Shown: positions 34,386-43,607, counted from the first letter of the stretch. The stretch: DNA of 64,000 nt from Paraburkholderia sp. PGU19 (GCF_013426915.1 NZ_AP023180.1:186001-250000), one strand, 5' to 3'. Notes: generated by a model not told the origin, from the sequence alone. Translations and numbers: made by a program.

Positions 34386-35522
34386 TCACGAAATGGATAC
34401 GCCGAGAAGCCGTCCAACGCCGAACGTAAAGGCGGCCGCGATCAAGCCGATCACGATCTGACGGAAGGCCGAGAACGCGGCGCCACGGCCGTTGAAGAGC
34501 GACGTGAAGACGCCGACAGCGGCGAGGCCGAATGCGCTCAACGCGACGCACTGCGCGATTGCCGCTGTGCCATGCGTCCAGAGAAAGGGCATCGCCGGAA
34601 AAATCGCGCCCAGCGAGAACAGACAGAACGACACGCCCGCCGCCGTCCACGGATTGCCGCCCAGTTCCGCCGGATCGAGGCCGAGTTCCTCGCGCGTCAG
34701 CGTGTCGAGCGCTTTCTGCTTGTCGCGCATGATTTGCGCGGCGACGCGCTTCGCTTCGTCGGCGTCGATTCCCTTCGACTGGTAGATCAGCGCCAGTTCG
34801 TGCTGCTCGGCTTCGGGCGTGTGCTCGATTTCGTCGGCCTCTTTCGCGATCTGCGTGCGCGCGAGTTCGCGCGCATTCGTCACCGACAGCCACTCGCCGA
34901 GCGCCATCGAGCACGCGCCTGCGATCAGCCCGGCCAGCCCCGTCAACAGGATCGCCTTGTTGCCCGTGCCCGCGCCCGCGACGCCCATGATCAGGCAGAA
35001 GTTCGACACCAGACCGTCGTTCGCGCCGAGCACGGCGGCGCGCAGGTCGTTGCCCGACGTCACGTTCCTGTGCCACGACTCGGCGGCCGCGATTTGCGCG
35101 CCTTTCGACGGCAAGGCTTGCTGACCTTTGACGTCGGCGACCATCTGTTGCATCACGGCGGCGTGATGCTGCTCGTCTTTCGATAGCTGCGCGGCGTCGG
35201 GCTGGTTCGCGTACTTGTCGCGGTCCGCATATTCGGCGGCGGCGAGCGACGGCAGCACGAATTTCGGCCCGAATGTATGAATCAGGCCGCGCATCAGATG
35301 CGTCTTGATGCTGTGGCGGTGCGGCGGCACGCGCGCACCGTTCGCGTGCAGCTTGTTTGCCCAGAGGTTCGCGTGCACGCGTTCCGCGCTCGCGAGCTGC
35401 GTGAACAGCGTACGGCGCTGCGGATCTTTTTCGACGCGCGACAGCGTTTCGTATAGCGCGGCGCTGTCGAGTTCGTCGGCGAGGTTCGTGCGATAGCGTT
35501 TGAGTTCGTGCCTGGAAGCCAT
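34386..35522 (-). CDS. mbfA: MbfA-type membrane-bound ferritin, ferritin-like/VIT1 fusion
   Basis: The 378-residue protein has an N-terminal ferritin-like (erythrin) di-iron domain (about 1-150; Glu/His ligands in ELDSAALYETL, SAERVHANLW, AAAEYADRDK and KDEQHHAAVM) and a C-terminal VIT1/CCC1 transporter domain (about 165-375, including GANDGLVSNFCLIMGVAGAG and ELGLDPAELGGNPW). In alpha-proteobacteria MbfA exports iron and protects against iron and peroxide stress, under Irr control. No Irr- or Fur-type box was identified here. ATG 35522 matches the domain start. It forms an operon with the ferredoxin. Confidence 0.87.
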   Translation of the reverse strand: MASRHELKRYRTNLADELDSAALYETLSRVEKDPQRRTLFTQLASAERVHANLWANKLHANGARVPPHRHSIKTHLMRGLIHTFGPKFVLPSLAAAEYADRDKYANQPDAAQLSKDEQHHAAVMQQMVADVKGQQALPSKGAQIAAAESWHRNVTSGNDLRAAVLGANDGLVSNFCLIMGVAGAGTGNKAILLTGLAGLIAGACSMALGEWLSVTNARELARTQIAKEADEIEHTPEAEQHELALIYQSKGIDADEAKRVAAQIMRDKQKALDTLTREELGLDPAELGGNPWTAAGVSFCLFSLGAIFPAMPFLWTHGTAAIAQCVALSAFGLAAVGVFTSLFNGRGAAFSAFRQIVIGLIAAAFTFGVGRLLGVSIS

Positions 35523-35619
35523 CCGTCGATGCGCGACCGGAGTCGGTATTCGTGGGGTCAGGACGAAGCTTAACGCAGCGCGAGGCGGCGCGCTGCGGGC
35601 AGGGGAGCGCAATGGGCGT

Positions 35620-37578
35620 TCAGTGGGTCGTGCGGATGCGCATGTAGCGGTACACCGTGTTGCGTGCGAGGCCAAGCTCACGCGCGGCCGCCGAGATGTT
35701 GCCGTTGTTACGCGCGAGCGTCTGCTCGATCAGCGTGGCCTGCAACTCTTCCATGCGCGCGGGCCGCTGAGGCGCGGACGGCGCGGATGACTCGACGGCA
35801 GGCGGCGCCCGCAACCGCTCGTCGCTTGCTGGCTCGCAGTCGTGCAGGAAATCGTCGGGCAGATGCTCGACGTCGATTTCGGCGGCGCCTTCGGCCATGA
35901 TGCCCGCCGTGCGCAGCACGTTTGCCAGTTGGCGCAGATTGCCCGGCCAGCGGCAGCGCGCGAAGCATTCGAGCACTTCCGCCGACACACGGGTGGGCAT
36001 CCGCTCGCTGTCGGGCTCGTCGTCGCGCAGTCGCGCCAGAATCCGCTCGACGAGCACGGGTAGATCTGTCCGCTCGGCGAGCGCGGGCAGCGTGACGACG
36101 AGGCCGTTGATCCGGTAATACAGGTCTTCGCGGAACGTGCCTTCTTCGATCATCGCGCGCAGGTTGCGGTGCGTCGCGCAGACGATGCGCACATCGACGG
36201 GCACCGCGCGCGTGCCGCCCAGCGGCACGACGCAGCGTTCCTGCAGCACGCGCATCAGACGCACCTGCTGTGCGAGCGGCATATCGCCGATTTCGTCGAG
36301 AAAGAGCGTGCCGCCGTCGGCCTGCACGATCTTGCCGACGTTGCCGCGCTTTCGCGCGCCCGTGAAGGCGCCATCCTCATAGCCGAACAGTTCCGCTTCG
36401 ATCAGCGTATCGGGCAGCGACGCACAATTGACGGCGACGAACGGCGCGTCGCGGCGCGGCGATTCTGCGTGCATGGCGCGCGCGAGCCATTCCTTGCCGG
36501 TGCCCGTCTTGCCGAGCACGAGCAGCGCAATGTCGCGGCCGCGCACTTTCTCGACGCGATCGAGGACGGCGGCCATCCGCGCGTCGCCCGTGTCGAGCGT
36601 GGCGAAGGTGATGGCGGCCGCGCGCGGTTTGCCCGACGACGGCGCAACGGACGACGACGGCGTGGCCGTGCGCGGGCCGCCTGAATCTGCGGAAAACGCG
36701 GGGCGTGCCGCGTATTCGGCACGCGCGAGCACGCGCACGCCGCTCGGCAGCATCAGCGTCAGGCATTCGCCGGGCGCGCGCAGCGCTTTCTGGAGCGCGG
36801 CGGGAAATGCCGAGCCGAATAGCAGCTCGAAGGGCTGGCCGAGCAGCGTGTCGAGCGGGCGGCCGAACTGGAACAGCGCGCTGCGGTTCGCGGCGAGCAA
36901 CGCGCCATCGGCGCCGAACGCGGCGAGTCCTTCGAACAGCGTGCCGATGAACTCGCTGCGCGCATGAAAGCGCACGCGCACGGCATCGCCGAACTGGTTC
37001 GCGAACAGCTGGTTTTCGATGATCTGCGCCGACATGCGCACGAGCGCCAGCGTGTGCTTGTGAAAGCCGCGCGGGTCGCCACTCACGTCGAGCGCGCCGA
37101 TGGTGCGGCCGTACGGATCGGCGATCGGCGCGCACGAGCAGGTCAGGATGCGATTGGCCTGCAGAAAATGTTCGCCGCCGTGCACGACGGTTGGCTGGCC
37201 TTCGGCGAGTGCGGTGCCGACGGCATTCGTGCCGCGATGCGCCTCGGACCACGACACGCCCGGACACAGCGCGACGCGCTCCGCATTCTCGACGAAATCG
37301 CTGTCGCCGAGACTGTGCAGGATCACGCCGTTGCTGTCGGTGAGCAGCACCATGCTGTCGGTATCGACGATTTGCGCGTGCAGCGTTTCCATCACGGGCA
37401 AGGCGTGCGCATACAGCGAACGGTTGCAGTCGACGAGATCGCGCAGCGCGACCGGCCGCAGCGGATGGAAGTCGGGCGCCTCGGATGCGCGCAGGCCGAA
37501 ATCGCGCGAACGCGCATGCGCCTGCGCGAGCACATCGGCGCGGCCCGTGACGGACGGCGTGACGGAACGTTGGGTCAC
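35620..37578 (-). CDS. Sigma-54-dependent transcriptional activator, AcoR-like
   Basis: The 652-residue activator has an N-terminal GAF-type sensor (about 60-240), a linker with Pro/Ser-rich stretch (about 300-320), an AAA+ domain (about 335-570) and a Fis-type HTH at the C-terminus (NGNISAAARELGLARNTVYR). GAFTGA, the loop that contacts sigma-54, is intact in GYEDGAFTGARKRG; Walker A reads GKTGTGKE and Walker B TLFLDEIGD. AcoR-type proteins usually activate dehydrogenase operons, but none is adjacent, so the target is unknown. GTG 37578 with GGAGA upstream is chosen. Confidence 0.87.
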   Translation of the reverse strand: MTQRSVTPSVTGRADVLAQAHARSRDFGLRASEAPDFHPLRPVALRDLVDCNRSLYAHALPVMETLHAQIVDTDSMVLLTDSNGVILHSLGDSDFVENAERVALCPGVSWSEAHRGTNAVGTALAEGQPTVVHGGEHFLQANRILTCSCAPIADPYGRTIGALDVSGDPRGFHKHTLALVRMSAQIIENQLFANQFGDAVRVRFHARSEFIGTLFEGLAAFGADGALLAANRSALFQFGRPLDTLLGQPFELLFGSAFPAALQKALRAPGECLTLMLPSGVRVLARAEYAARPAFSADSGGPRTATPSSSVAPSSGKPRAAAITFATLDTGDARMAAVLDRVEKVRGRDIALLVLGKTGTGKEWLARAMHAESPRRDAPFVAVNCASLPDTLIEAELFGYEDGAFTGARKRGNVGKIVQADGGTLFLDEIGDMPLAQQVRLMRVLQERCVVPLGGTRAVPVDVRIVCATHRNLRAMIEEGTFREDLYYRINGLVVTLPALAERTDLPVLVERILARLRDDEPDSERMPTRVSAEVLECFARCRWPGNLRQLANVLRTAGIMAEGAAEIDVEHLPDDFLHDCEPASDERLRAPPAVESSAPSAPQRPARMEELQATLIEQTLARNNGNISAAARELGLARNTVYRYMRIRTTH

Positions 37579-37885
37579 TGCATGTCTCCGATGTTGTGCA
37601 TTCTGCGTGCTGCTTCGTGCAGACAAATTGTGCGATCGCGTCGCTTTTGCACTGCAGCACCGCATGCCTGATGAAAGCTGCGCAGTCAGGCTGCGCGAGC
37701 CGGGGAGGCCGTCGGTCTATGCCGATTCATGCCGGTCCATCTTACAGGAGGACGCGTGGCGCGTGTTCCGCTTGCCTTCTGGTACAGAAGTGCAATGATC
37801 CTAGACAGGCACGCGTTCGCGCCGCATGCCGCCACTGGGACCGCGCTGGTGACGTCCCGGACAGCGCCATTTCGAGGAGAACGTC
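37579..37885. other. Intergenic region between divergent genes
   Basis: No gene seen. It contains the GTG-side promoter of the activator and the ribosome binding site GAGGAG before ATG 37886. A weak TGGCGCG-N4-CCGC match to a sigma-54 promoter near 37757 is too poor to call. Confidence 0.35.
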
Positions 37886-38152
37886 ATGGTGCGCATGGAG
37901 TTGAGAGTCGTCCTCGCCACGCTTGCGATCTTCATCGCACTGGGCGGCATCGGACTGTCGATCCACGGTTCGCTGTACTACCTGAATGGCGAGATCTGGG
38001 CGGGCGTGATCGCGATTGCGATCGGCATCGCGGGGTGCGTGACGATGCTTACGCTGTGGCCCCGGGATCTTCCCGGCAAGACGCCGCCCGAGCATCCCGC
38101 CGACGATGTCGGGCCGCACGAACATCATCCTCATCTGCCCACTCAGTTTTAG
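37886..38152 (+). CDS. Small two-helix membrane protein with His-rich tail
   Basis: The 88-residue protein has hydrophobic segments at about 8-30 and 38-57, then a short cytoplasmic or periplasmic tail rich in Pro and His (EHPADDVGPHEHHPHLPTQF). GAGGAG is well placed before ATG 37886. Unknown family; the His cluster could bind metal, which is only a guess. Confidence 0.65.
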   Translation: MVRMELRVVLATLAIFIALGGIGLSIHGSLYYLNGEIWAGVIAIAIGIAGCVTMLTLWPRDLPGKTPPEHPADDVGPHEHHPHLPTQF

Positions 38153-38462
38153 GTTTCAGACGCGTCGTTACGCTGCGCTGCCGCATTATTAAGGGTTTTC
38201 GCGTGGGTAATTGTCCGGGGTTGGTGACGCTTTCTGCGTGGGTTGGATGCCGTTTCGCAGTGCATGGCGGCACCATGCTGGCGTGTGGCGAAACAAAACT
38301 TGCGGCGCGCCGGAAGTCGTCTACAGTGTTGAGATCAACTGCGGAGCGAGCGCGATAAAGGCGTGTGTTCGCGGTTGACAGCCCGCGCTGCGATCCATAA
38401 CGGAGGCTTGAACAGGGGCACGCGCGGTCCTCGGCGGTGTGTTGTTCGACCAAGGTGTTCCC
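38153..38462. other. Intergenic region
   Basis: About 310 bases between two plus-strand genes. No coding frame with a credible start, hairpin with T run or RNA gene was recognised. Presumably the promoter region of the DUF1488 gene. Confidence 0.35.
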
Positions 38463-38753
38463 ATGCAGATCATTTTCCCGAAAGAAGTCCCTGAGTACTC
38501 GGGGCGCGAGCTGACTCTGGCGTTTCCGGCTATGGTCGATGGGCAAAGGGTGGAATGCACGATCACCGCCGAGGCTCTCGAAGATCACTTTGGGGCCGCG
38601 TCGCCGCGGCTCGAAGATATGATGGGTGCGTTTTCGACGCATCGCGAGAGGATTGAGGCCGCTACGCGGCGGTTGTTGTCCGAGACTCGGGCTCAGTGTG
38701 TTGTACTGCGCAGTGGGTATGTGCGGTTTTATGAGGCTAATTGGCGGAATTAG
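38463..38753 (+). CDS. DUF1488 family protein, 96 residues
   Basis: The soluble protein begins MQIIFPKEVPEYSGRELTLA and contains VECTITAEALEDHFGAASPR, the DUF1488 pattern seen widely in Burkholderia and related groups. ATG 38463 matches the family; an in-frame start at 38439 adds eight residues. It ends about 110 bases before repeat copy C. Function unknown. Confidence 0.8.
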   Translation: MQIIFPKEVPEYSGRELTLAFPAMVDGQRVECTITAEALEDHFGAASPRLEDMMGAFSTHRERIEAATRRLLSETRAQCVVLRSGYVRFYEANWRN

Positions 38754-38865
38754 GGCGCCTTGGCGGCGGTTTGGTTTTTTTGCCTTTGGGCTGGCGTCCG
38801 CGGTTTGTCTTTTCGCTGGCATCCGCGTTATGCCTTCGTGGCGCGCGCGGTTTGGTTTGCTCGTG

Positions 38866-39537
38866 CTTTGCGCTGGCATCCGCGATGCGTTAGCTCACTT
38901 CACGCGTCGCCCCTGTGCGGCGGCACCTACTTTTCTTTGCCGCCGCAAAGAAAAGTAGGCAAAAGAAAGCGGCTCACACCGCCAACATTTCTCCCTGCCT
39001 GAGGGCCCTCAACCGGTCCCTCACTTCACACGGCAATCACGTGACCCCCATTCGTTGCCAGCGCTCTTGCACTGCGCATCACCCGCTTCGTGCCCCCGCG
39101 TCGCCGCATGCCATGCCAGATAGTCCACGGCCGCCCAGGTGGCAAACGGTGTGTAGGCCGTAGTGCCCCACACGCCTCACTCCGGACCGATAGCGCACGC
39201 ATGCCACCATGTAAAAGCGCCAAGCTATACGCCGCGACAACCTACACACCGTTTGCCACCTGGGCGGCACATGCCATTCGCTGCCGTTCGCCTTTGTACG
39301 GGTGTTTGAAGTGGGTGAGGCGTTCATTCGAAGCGTCGGCAACGAACGTGAACAGGGGCGTTGCCGTATGAGGCGTAGGAGCCGTTGGGGGCCCTCAGGC
39401 AAGAACAAGAACTGGCGGTGTGAGCCGCTTTCTTTTGCCTACTTTTCTTTGCGGCGGCAAAGAAAAGTAGGTGCCGCCCCGCACAGGGGCGACGCCTGAA
39501 GCAAGCTAACAAAGCGCGGATGCCAGCGAAAACACAA
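38866..39537. repeat. Palindromic intergenic repeat, copy C (inverted core)
   Basis: The third complete copy is about 672 bases. It keeps the outer arms with the TACTTTTCTTTGC palindromes and the inner GCCCAGGTGGCAAACGGTGT arms. The asymmetric centre is the reverse complement of copies A and B: for example CACGCCTCACTCCGGACCGA here against TCGGTCCGAAGTGAGGCGTG in copy A. Two extra end-like fragments precede it (near 38774 and 38812: GGCTGGCGTCCGCGG and CGCTGGCATCCGCG). It lies between the 3' ends of the DUF1488 gene and the convergent paoC-like gene. Confidence 0.9.
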
Positions 39538-39605
39538 GCAAACCAAACCACCCGCGTCACGAAGTCAACCCGCCGAGCCCCTCGCCCCGCGCAGCGGCAA
39601 AAAAT

Positions 39606-41822
39606 TCAACCCATCACAACCTTATCCAAAGTAATAGGCAAATCCCTAACCCTCACGCCGGTGGCGTGATAAACAGCATTCCCAATCGCCGCCACCACGC
39701 CAGTGATACCAATTTCCCCAATCCCCCGAGACCCAAGCGAATTAATAAAAGGATCAGGCTCATCGAGCACAAGCACATCGAGCGCCCCAACATCGGCATT
39801 CACAGGGACGTGATACTCAGCGAGATTGGCATTAATAAACCGTCCATACTGCTTATCGAGCGTCGTCGCCTCTTCGAGCGCGGCACCGATTCCCCAAACA
39901 AGCCCACCCATCAATTGACTGCGCGCAGTCTTCACATTGAGCATCCGCCCAACGTTATAAACGCCGGTGAGCCTGGCCACACGAATCGACCCGAGATCGG
40001 CATCGACATGGACTTCGGCGAACACAGCGCCCCAGGAATGAAACGAGTAACGCTGCTTCTCGTCGCCGGGTTTCGTGCTGGTCGTCGCTTCGATCGGCTG
40101 CCCGCCCGCACGCGCAAGCACCGCCGCGATCGGATCGCGCGTTGAAGGATCGGCGCGGCTCGTGACCCAACCGTTCTGCACGACAACATCATCCGGCGCC
40201 ACACCGAACACGGGCGAACCACGATCGGCCAGCGCCATCGCCACCAGCTTGCCACGCGCCTGATCGCACGCGTCGCGCACGGCCGGCGACACACTCGCGA
40301 CCGACTGCGACCCGCCCGAAACAGGCGCCTTCGGCAGCGAAGAATCACCGAGGCCGAAACGAATATTCTCCGGCGCAATGCCGAGCGCGTCCGACGCGAC
40401 CTGCGTCATCACCGTGTACGTGCCCGTGCCAAGGTCCTGCGTGCCGGAAACCACCATCGCCGTGCCGTCCGGCAGAATGCGCGCAAGCGCCGCCGCTTCG
40501 CTGCGATTGGCGGGATACGTCGCCGTGCCCATCCCGAGTCCGATCAGCGTATTGCCGTCGCGCATCGAGCGCGGCTGGGGCTTGCGGCGCGACCAGCCAA
40601 AGCGTTCCGCGCCGACGCTATAGCACTGGCGCAAGGCCTTGCTCGACCACGGCTTGTTCTCCTGCGGGTCGTTCTCCGCGTAGTTCTTCAGGCGCAGCGC
40701 AATGGGGTCCATCTTCAGCTGATACGACAGTTCGTCCATCGCCGTTTCGAGCGCCCATGAACCCGTCGTTTCGCCCGGCGCGCGCATGAAGGTCGGCGTG
40801 CCGACATTCAGCTGCACGAGACGATGCGTCGTCACCTGGTTCGGCACCGCGTACATCATCCGCGAGACCATGCAACAGGTCTCCGTCCAGTCTTCGATCA
40901 TCGACGTATTCGAGAAGCTGTCGTGCCGCATTGCGGTCAAGGTGCCGTCGCGCTTCGCGGCGATCACCATGCGCTGCTCGGTGAACGGCCGCCCGCCGAC
41001 GGAGCCGAACATCTGCGGACGCTCCAGCGCGAGACGCACGGGCCGCCCCGTCTGCTTCGCGGCCATCGCGCACAGCACCACATGCGACCATGCAGAGCCC
41101 TTGCAGCCGAAGCCGCCGCCGACGAACGGCGAGATCACGCGCACGTCGTCGGGCGACATGCCGAGCGTCTTCGCGACGGAGGTGCGCGTGCCCGTCACGC
41201 CCTGCGTCGAATCGTAGAGCGTCAGTTGCGGGCCGTCCCACACGGCCATCGTCGCGTGCGGCTCCATCGGGTTGTGATGCTCCATCGGTGTCGTGTAGAC
41301 GGCGTCGACGCGCACCACGCCCGCCGCCAGCCCCGCATCGTAGTCGCCGCGCGACGTGTCGGTCTGGCGGCCTTGCGGCTTGTCGGGCGCGTGTGCGCTG
41401 GACTTGGCCTGCGTGAAATCGAGCGCCGCCGGTTGCGCCGCATAGATGATGCGCAACTGGCGCGCGGCATCCGTTGCATGTTCGAGCGTATCCGCGACCA
41501 CCACTGCAATCGGCTCGTTGCTGTAATGGATCTGGTTGTCCTGCAACAGCGACAGATGCCGTCCCGCCGGCGGCGCGAGCGCGGGCCGTCCGCCGTTCGG
41601 CAGGCGCGGCGCGTTCTGGTACGTCATCACGAGCAGCACGCCCGGCAACGCCGACGCACGGCTCGTGTCGATCGACGCGATCTCGCCTTTTGCAATCGTG
41701 CTCGTCACCAGCACGCCATGCGCAAGACGCGCTTCGGGAAACTCGGCCGCGTAGCGCGCTTCGCCCGTCACCTTCAGCAAACCATCCGTGCGATCGAGCG
41801 GATGTCCGATCATCGTATTCAT
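39606..41822 (-). CDS. paoC: Molybdenum-cofactor subunit of periplasmic aldehyde oxidoreductase (PaoC type)
   Basis: The 738-residue xanthine dehydrogenase-family large subunit has an a/b-hammerhead domain (about 1-120) and two cofactor-binding domains. GGGFGCKGS and MRAPGETTGSWALE contact the molybdopterin, and the catalytic glutamate is in GSRGIGEIGITGVVAAIG near the C-terminus. With the FAD and 2Fe-2S subunits it forms an enzyme oxidising aromatic and other aldehydes to acids. It has no signal peptide, so export rides on the Tat signal of the small subunit. Its start overlaps the preceding gene by four bases. Confidence 0.9.
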   Translation of the reverse strand: MNTMIGHPLDRTDGLLKVTGEARYAAEFPEARLAHGVLVTSTIAKGEIASIDTSRASALPGVLLVMTYQNAPRLPNGGRPALAPPAGRHLSLLQDNQIHYSNEPIAVVVADTLEHATDAARQLRIIYAAQPAALDFTQAKSSAHAPDKPQGRQTDTSRGDYDAGLAAGVVRVDAVYTTPMEHHNPMEPHATMAVWDGPQLTLYDSTQGVTGTRTSVAKTLGMSPDDVRVISPFVGGGFGCKGSAWSHVVLCAMAAKQTGRPVRLALERPQMFGSVGGRPFTEQRMVIAAKRDGTLTAMRHDSFSNTSMIEDWTETCCMVSRMMYAVPNQVTTHRLVQLNVGTPTFMRAPGETTGSWALETAMDELSYQLKMDPIALRLKNYAENDPQENKPWSSKALRQCYSVGAERFGWSRRKPQPRSMRDGNTLIGLGMGTATYPANRSEAAALARILPDGTAMVVSGTQDLGTGTYTVMTQVASDALGIAPENIRFGLGDSSLPKAPVSGGSQSVASVSPAVRDACDQARGKLVAMALADRGSPVFGVAPDDVVVQNGWVTSRADPSTRDPIAAVLARAGGQPIEATTSTKPGDEKQRYSFHSWGAVFAEVHVDADLGSIRVARLTGVYNVGRMLNVKTARSQLMGGLVWGIGAALEEATTLDKQYGRFINANLAEYHVPVNADVGALDVLVLDEPDPFINSLGSRGIGEIGITGVVAAIGNAVYHATGVRVRDLPITLDKVVMG

Positions 41823-42811
41823 GCGACACCTCCCGCTGCCCGGTTCACCGCGCGCACGATCGCGTTCTGCGCGAGCCGCACCTTGAACGCGTTGTCATGC
41901 AGCGGCTTCGCGTCGTTCAGTGCCGCGGCGGCGGCGTTTTTCAATGTGGCGTTATCGAGCGGCTTGCCCGCGATCATCTGCTCGGCCACCGTCGCGCGCC
42001 ACGGCTTGTGCGCGACCCCGCCCAACGCGATACGCGCGCTGCGCACGTTGTTGCTGTCCATCTGCAGCGCGGCCGCGACGGACACCAGCGCGAACGCATA
42101 GCTCGCGCGGTCGCGTACCTTCAGGTAATACGCGTGCTCGCTAAAGATCGGCGGCGGCAGATCGACGGACGTGATGAGTTCGCCGGGACGCAGCGTGGTG
42201 TCGAGATCGGCGCGCTCGTCCGGCAACCGATGAAACTCGCCGAACGCAATCACGCGCTCGCCTTGCGGGCCGCTCACGCGCACGTTTGCATCGAGTGCGG
42301 CGAGCGCGACGCTCATATCGGAAGGATTCACGGCGACGCATTGCGCGCTCGCGCCGAGGATCGCATGCGTGCGGTTGTGGCCGTTGATCGCGGCGCAGCC
42401 GCTGCCCGGATCGCGCTTGTTGCAGGCGGTGAACGCGGTGTCGTAGAAGTACGGGCAACGCGTGCGCTGCATCAGATTGCCGCCGACGGTCGCCATATTG
42501 CGCAGTTGCGCCGATGCGCCCGCGAGGAGCGCCTGCGATAGCAACGGATACCGCTCGCGCACCAGCGCATGATTCGCGGCGTCGCTATTACGCACGAGCG
42601 CGCCGATGCGCATGCCGCCGTCGGGCAGCGTCGATACGATATCGAGCCCTTGTATGCGCGTGATGTCGACGAGTCTGACGGGCCGCGTCACGCCGCCTTT
42701 CATCAGATCGAGCAGATTGGTGCCGCCGCCGATGAACATCGTGCCCGGCTGCTGCGCGGCGCGCACGGCACTGGTGATATCGGCGGCGCGTTCGTAGGAG
42801 ATGGCATCCAT
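41819..42811 (-). CDS. paoB: FAD subunit of periplasmic aldehyde oxidoreductase (PaoB type)
   Basis: The 330-residue FAD-binding protein carries MFIGGGTNLLDLMKGGV (about 27-43) and ATVGGNLMQRTRCPYFYD (about 111-128). An insert with several cysteines (RCPYFYDTAFTACNKRD and GSGC) matches the extra Fe-S-binding loop of PaoB. It transfers electrons between the molybdenum and flavin sites in the heterotrimer. The gene lies between the small- and large-subunit genes in the standard order. Confidence 0.9.
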   Translation of the reverse strand: MDAISYERAADITSAVRAAQQPGTMFIGGGTNLLDLMKGGVTRPVRLVDITRIQGLDIVSTLPDGGMRIGALVRNSDAANHALVRERYPLLSQALLAGASAQLRNMATVGGNLMQRTRCPYFYDTAFTACNKRDPGSGCAAINGHNRTHAILGASAQCVAVNPSDMSVALAALDANVRVSGPQGERVIAFGEFHRLPDERADLDTTLRPGELITSVDLPPPIFSEHAYYLKVRDRASYAFALVSVAAALQMDSNNVRSARIALGGVAHKPWRATVAEQMIAGKPLDNATLKNAAAAALNDAKPLHDNAFKVRLAQNAIVRAVNRAAGGVA

Positions 42812-42824
42812 GATGGTCTCCTCG

Positions 42825-43607
42825 TTACGCGACGTCGCTCGTCTTGATGACGAACGTCGAGTAGCTGTAGTCCGTGCCGCTGCCGACCGTGCCGCGATGG
42901 GCGGACTGCACGGCCGCGACGATATTCACGTACGCGCCGCAGCGGCAGATGTTGCCGCTCATGCGCTCGCGGATTTCTTCATCCGTCAGTTGCGGCGGAC
43001 GGTGGCGTACGTCCGCTGTGACGGTGCTGGCCGTGCCGGCGTCGAATTCCGTGAGCAAAGCCGTCGCCGAACAGATTTGCCCCGGCGTACAGTAGCCGCA
43101 CTGGAACGCGTCCTGTTCGATGAATGCGCGTTGCACCGGGTTCAGCGTGCCGTTGCTCGCGAGTCCTTCGACCGTCGTGATCGCTTCGCCTTCGTGCATC
43201 ACGGCGAGCGTGAGACATGCGTTGATGCGCCGTCCGTTGGCGAGCACCGTGCACGCGCCGCACTGCCCGCGATCGCAGCCTTTCTTCGTGCCCGTGAGTC
43301 CGGCGTATTCGCGCAACGCGTCGAGCAGTGTCACGCGCGGTTCGAGTTGCAGCGTGTAGTCGCGTCCGTTGATATTGAGCTTCACTGCGCGCGGCGGCAC
43401 CGTTGTGCGTGCAACGGGCTGTGCCGCGGGCGGCGTTTGTGTCTGCGCGTGCGCGTAGGGTGCGGTGCTGACTGCGGCCGCTGCCGCAGCAGATTGCAGG
43501 AAGCGGCGGCGTGAAGTGCTGGATGGCGAGACGTCATGCTCGTCCTGGCGGGTCGTGTGCGCATCGTGTTGAGCGCACGAACCCTGACAGTCGTTGTGGT
43601 GGGACAT
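42825..43607 (-). CDS. paoA: [2Fe-2S] subunit of periplasmic aldehyde oxidoreductase, Tat-exported (PaoA type)
   Basis: The 260-residue small subunit has an N-terminal Tat signal (SRRRFLQSAAAAAAV, about 36-50). A plant-type cluster follows (CDRGQCGACTVL with a following Cys), then an all-helical domain with the second cluster (CGYCTPGQ and CRCGAY). ATG 43607 starts at MSHHNDCQG; a longer in-frame start at 43703 is less likely. The N-terminal 30 residues are unusually rich in His, Cys and Asp. It is the first gene of the paoABC-type operon; a paoD/XdhC maturation gene is not adjacent. Confidence 0.88.
   Translation of the reverse strand: MSHHNDCQGSCAQHDAHTTRQDEHDVSPSSTSRRRFLQSAAAAAAVSTAPYAHAQTQTPPAAQPVARTTVPPRAVKLNINGRDYTLQLEPRVTLLDALREYAGLTGTKKGCDRGQCGACTVLANGRRINACLTLAVMHEGEAITTVEGLASNGTLNPVQRAFIEQDAFQCGYCTPGQICSATALLTEFDAGTASTVTADVRHRPPQLTDEEIRERMSGNICRCGAYVNIVAAVQSAHRGTVGSGTDYSYSTFVIKTSDVA

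Noticed and set aside
37757..37772. Possible sigma-54 promoter TGGCGCG-N4-CCGC
   Set aside because: GG and GC spacing is right, but three of the conserved flanking bases differ; likely chance in GC-rich DNA.
38439..38958. Frames running from the DUF1488 gene into repeat copy C
   Set aside because: The supported DUF1488 frame ends at 38753; the longer alternative frames translate repeat DNA.
16103..39537. Repeat copies considered as CRISPR array or insertion sequences
   Set aside because: Copies are about 10-12 kb apart, palindromic, without spacers, transposase or target-site duplications that could be recognised.
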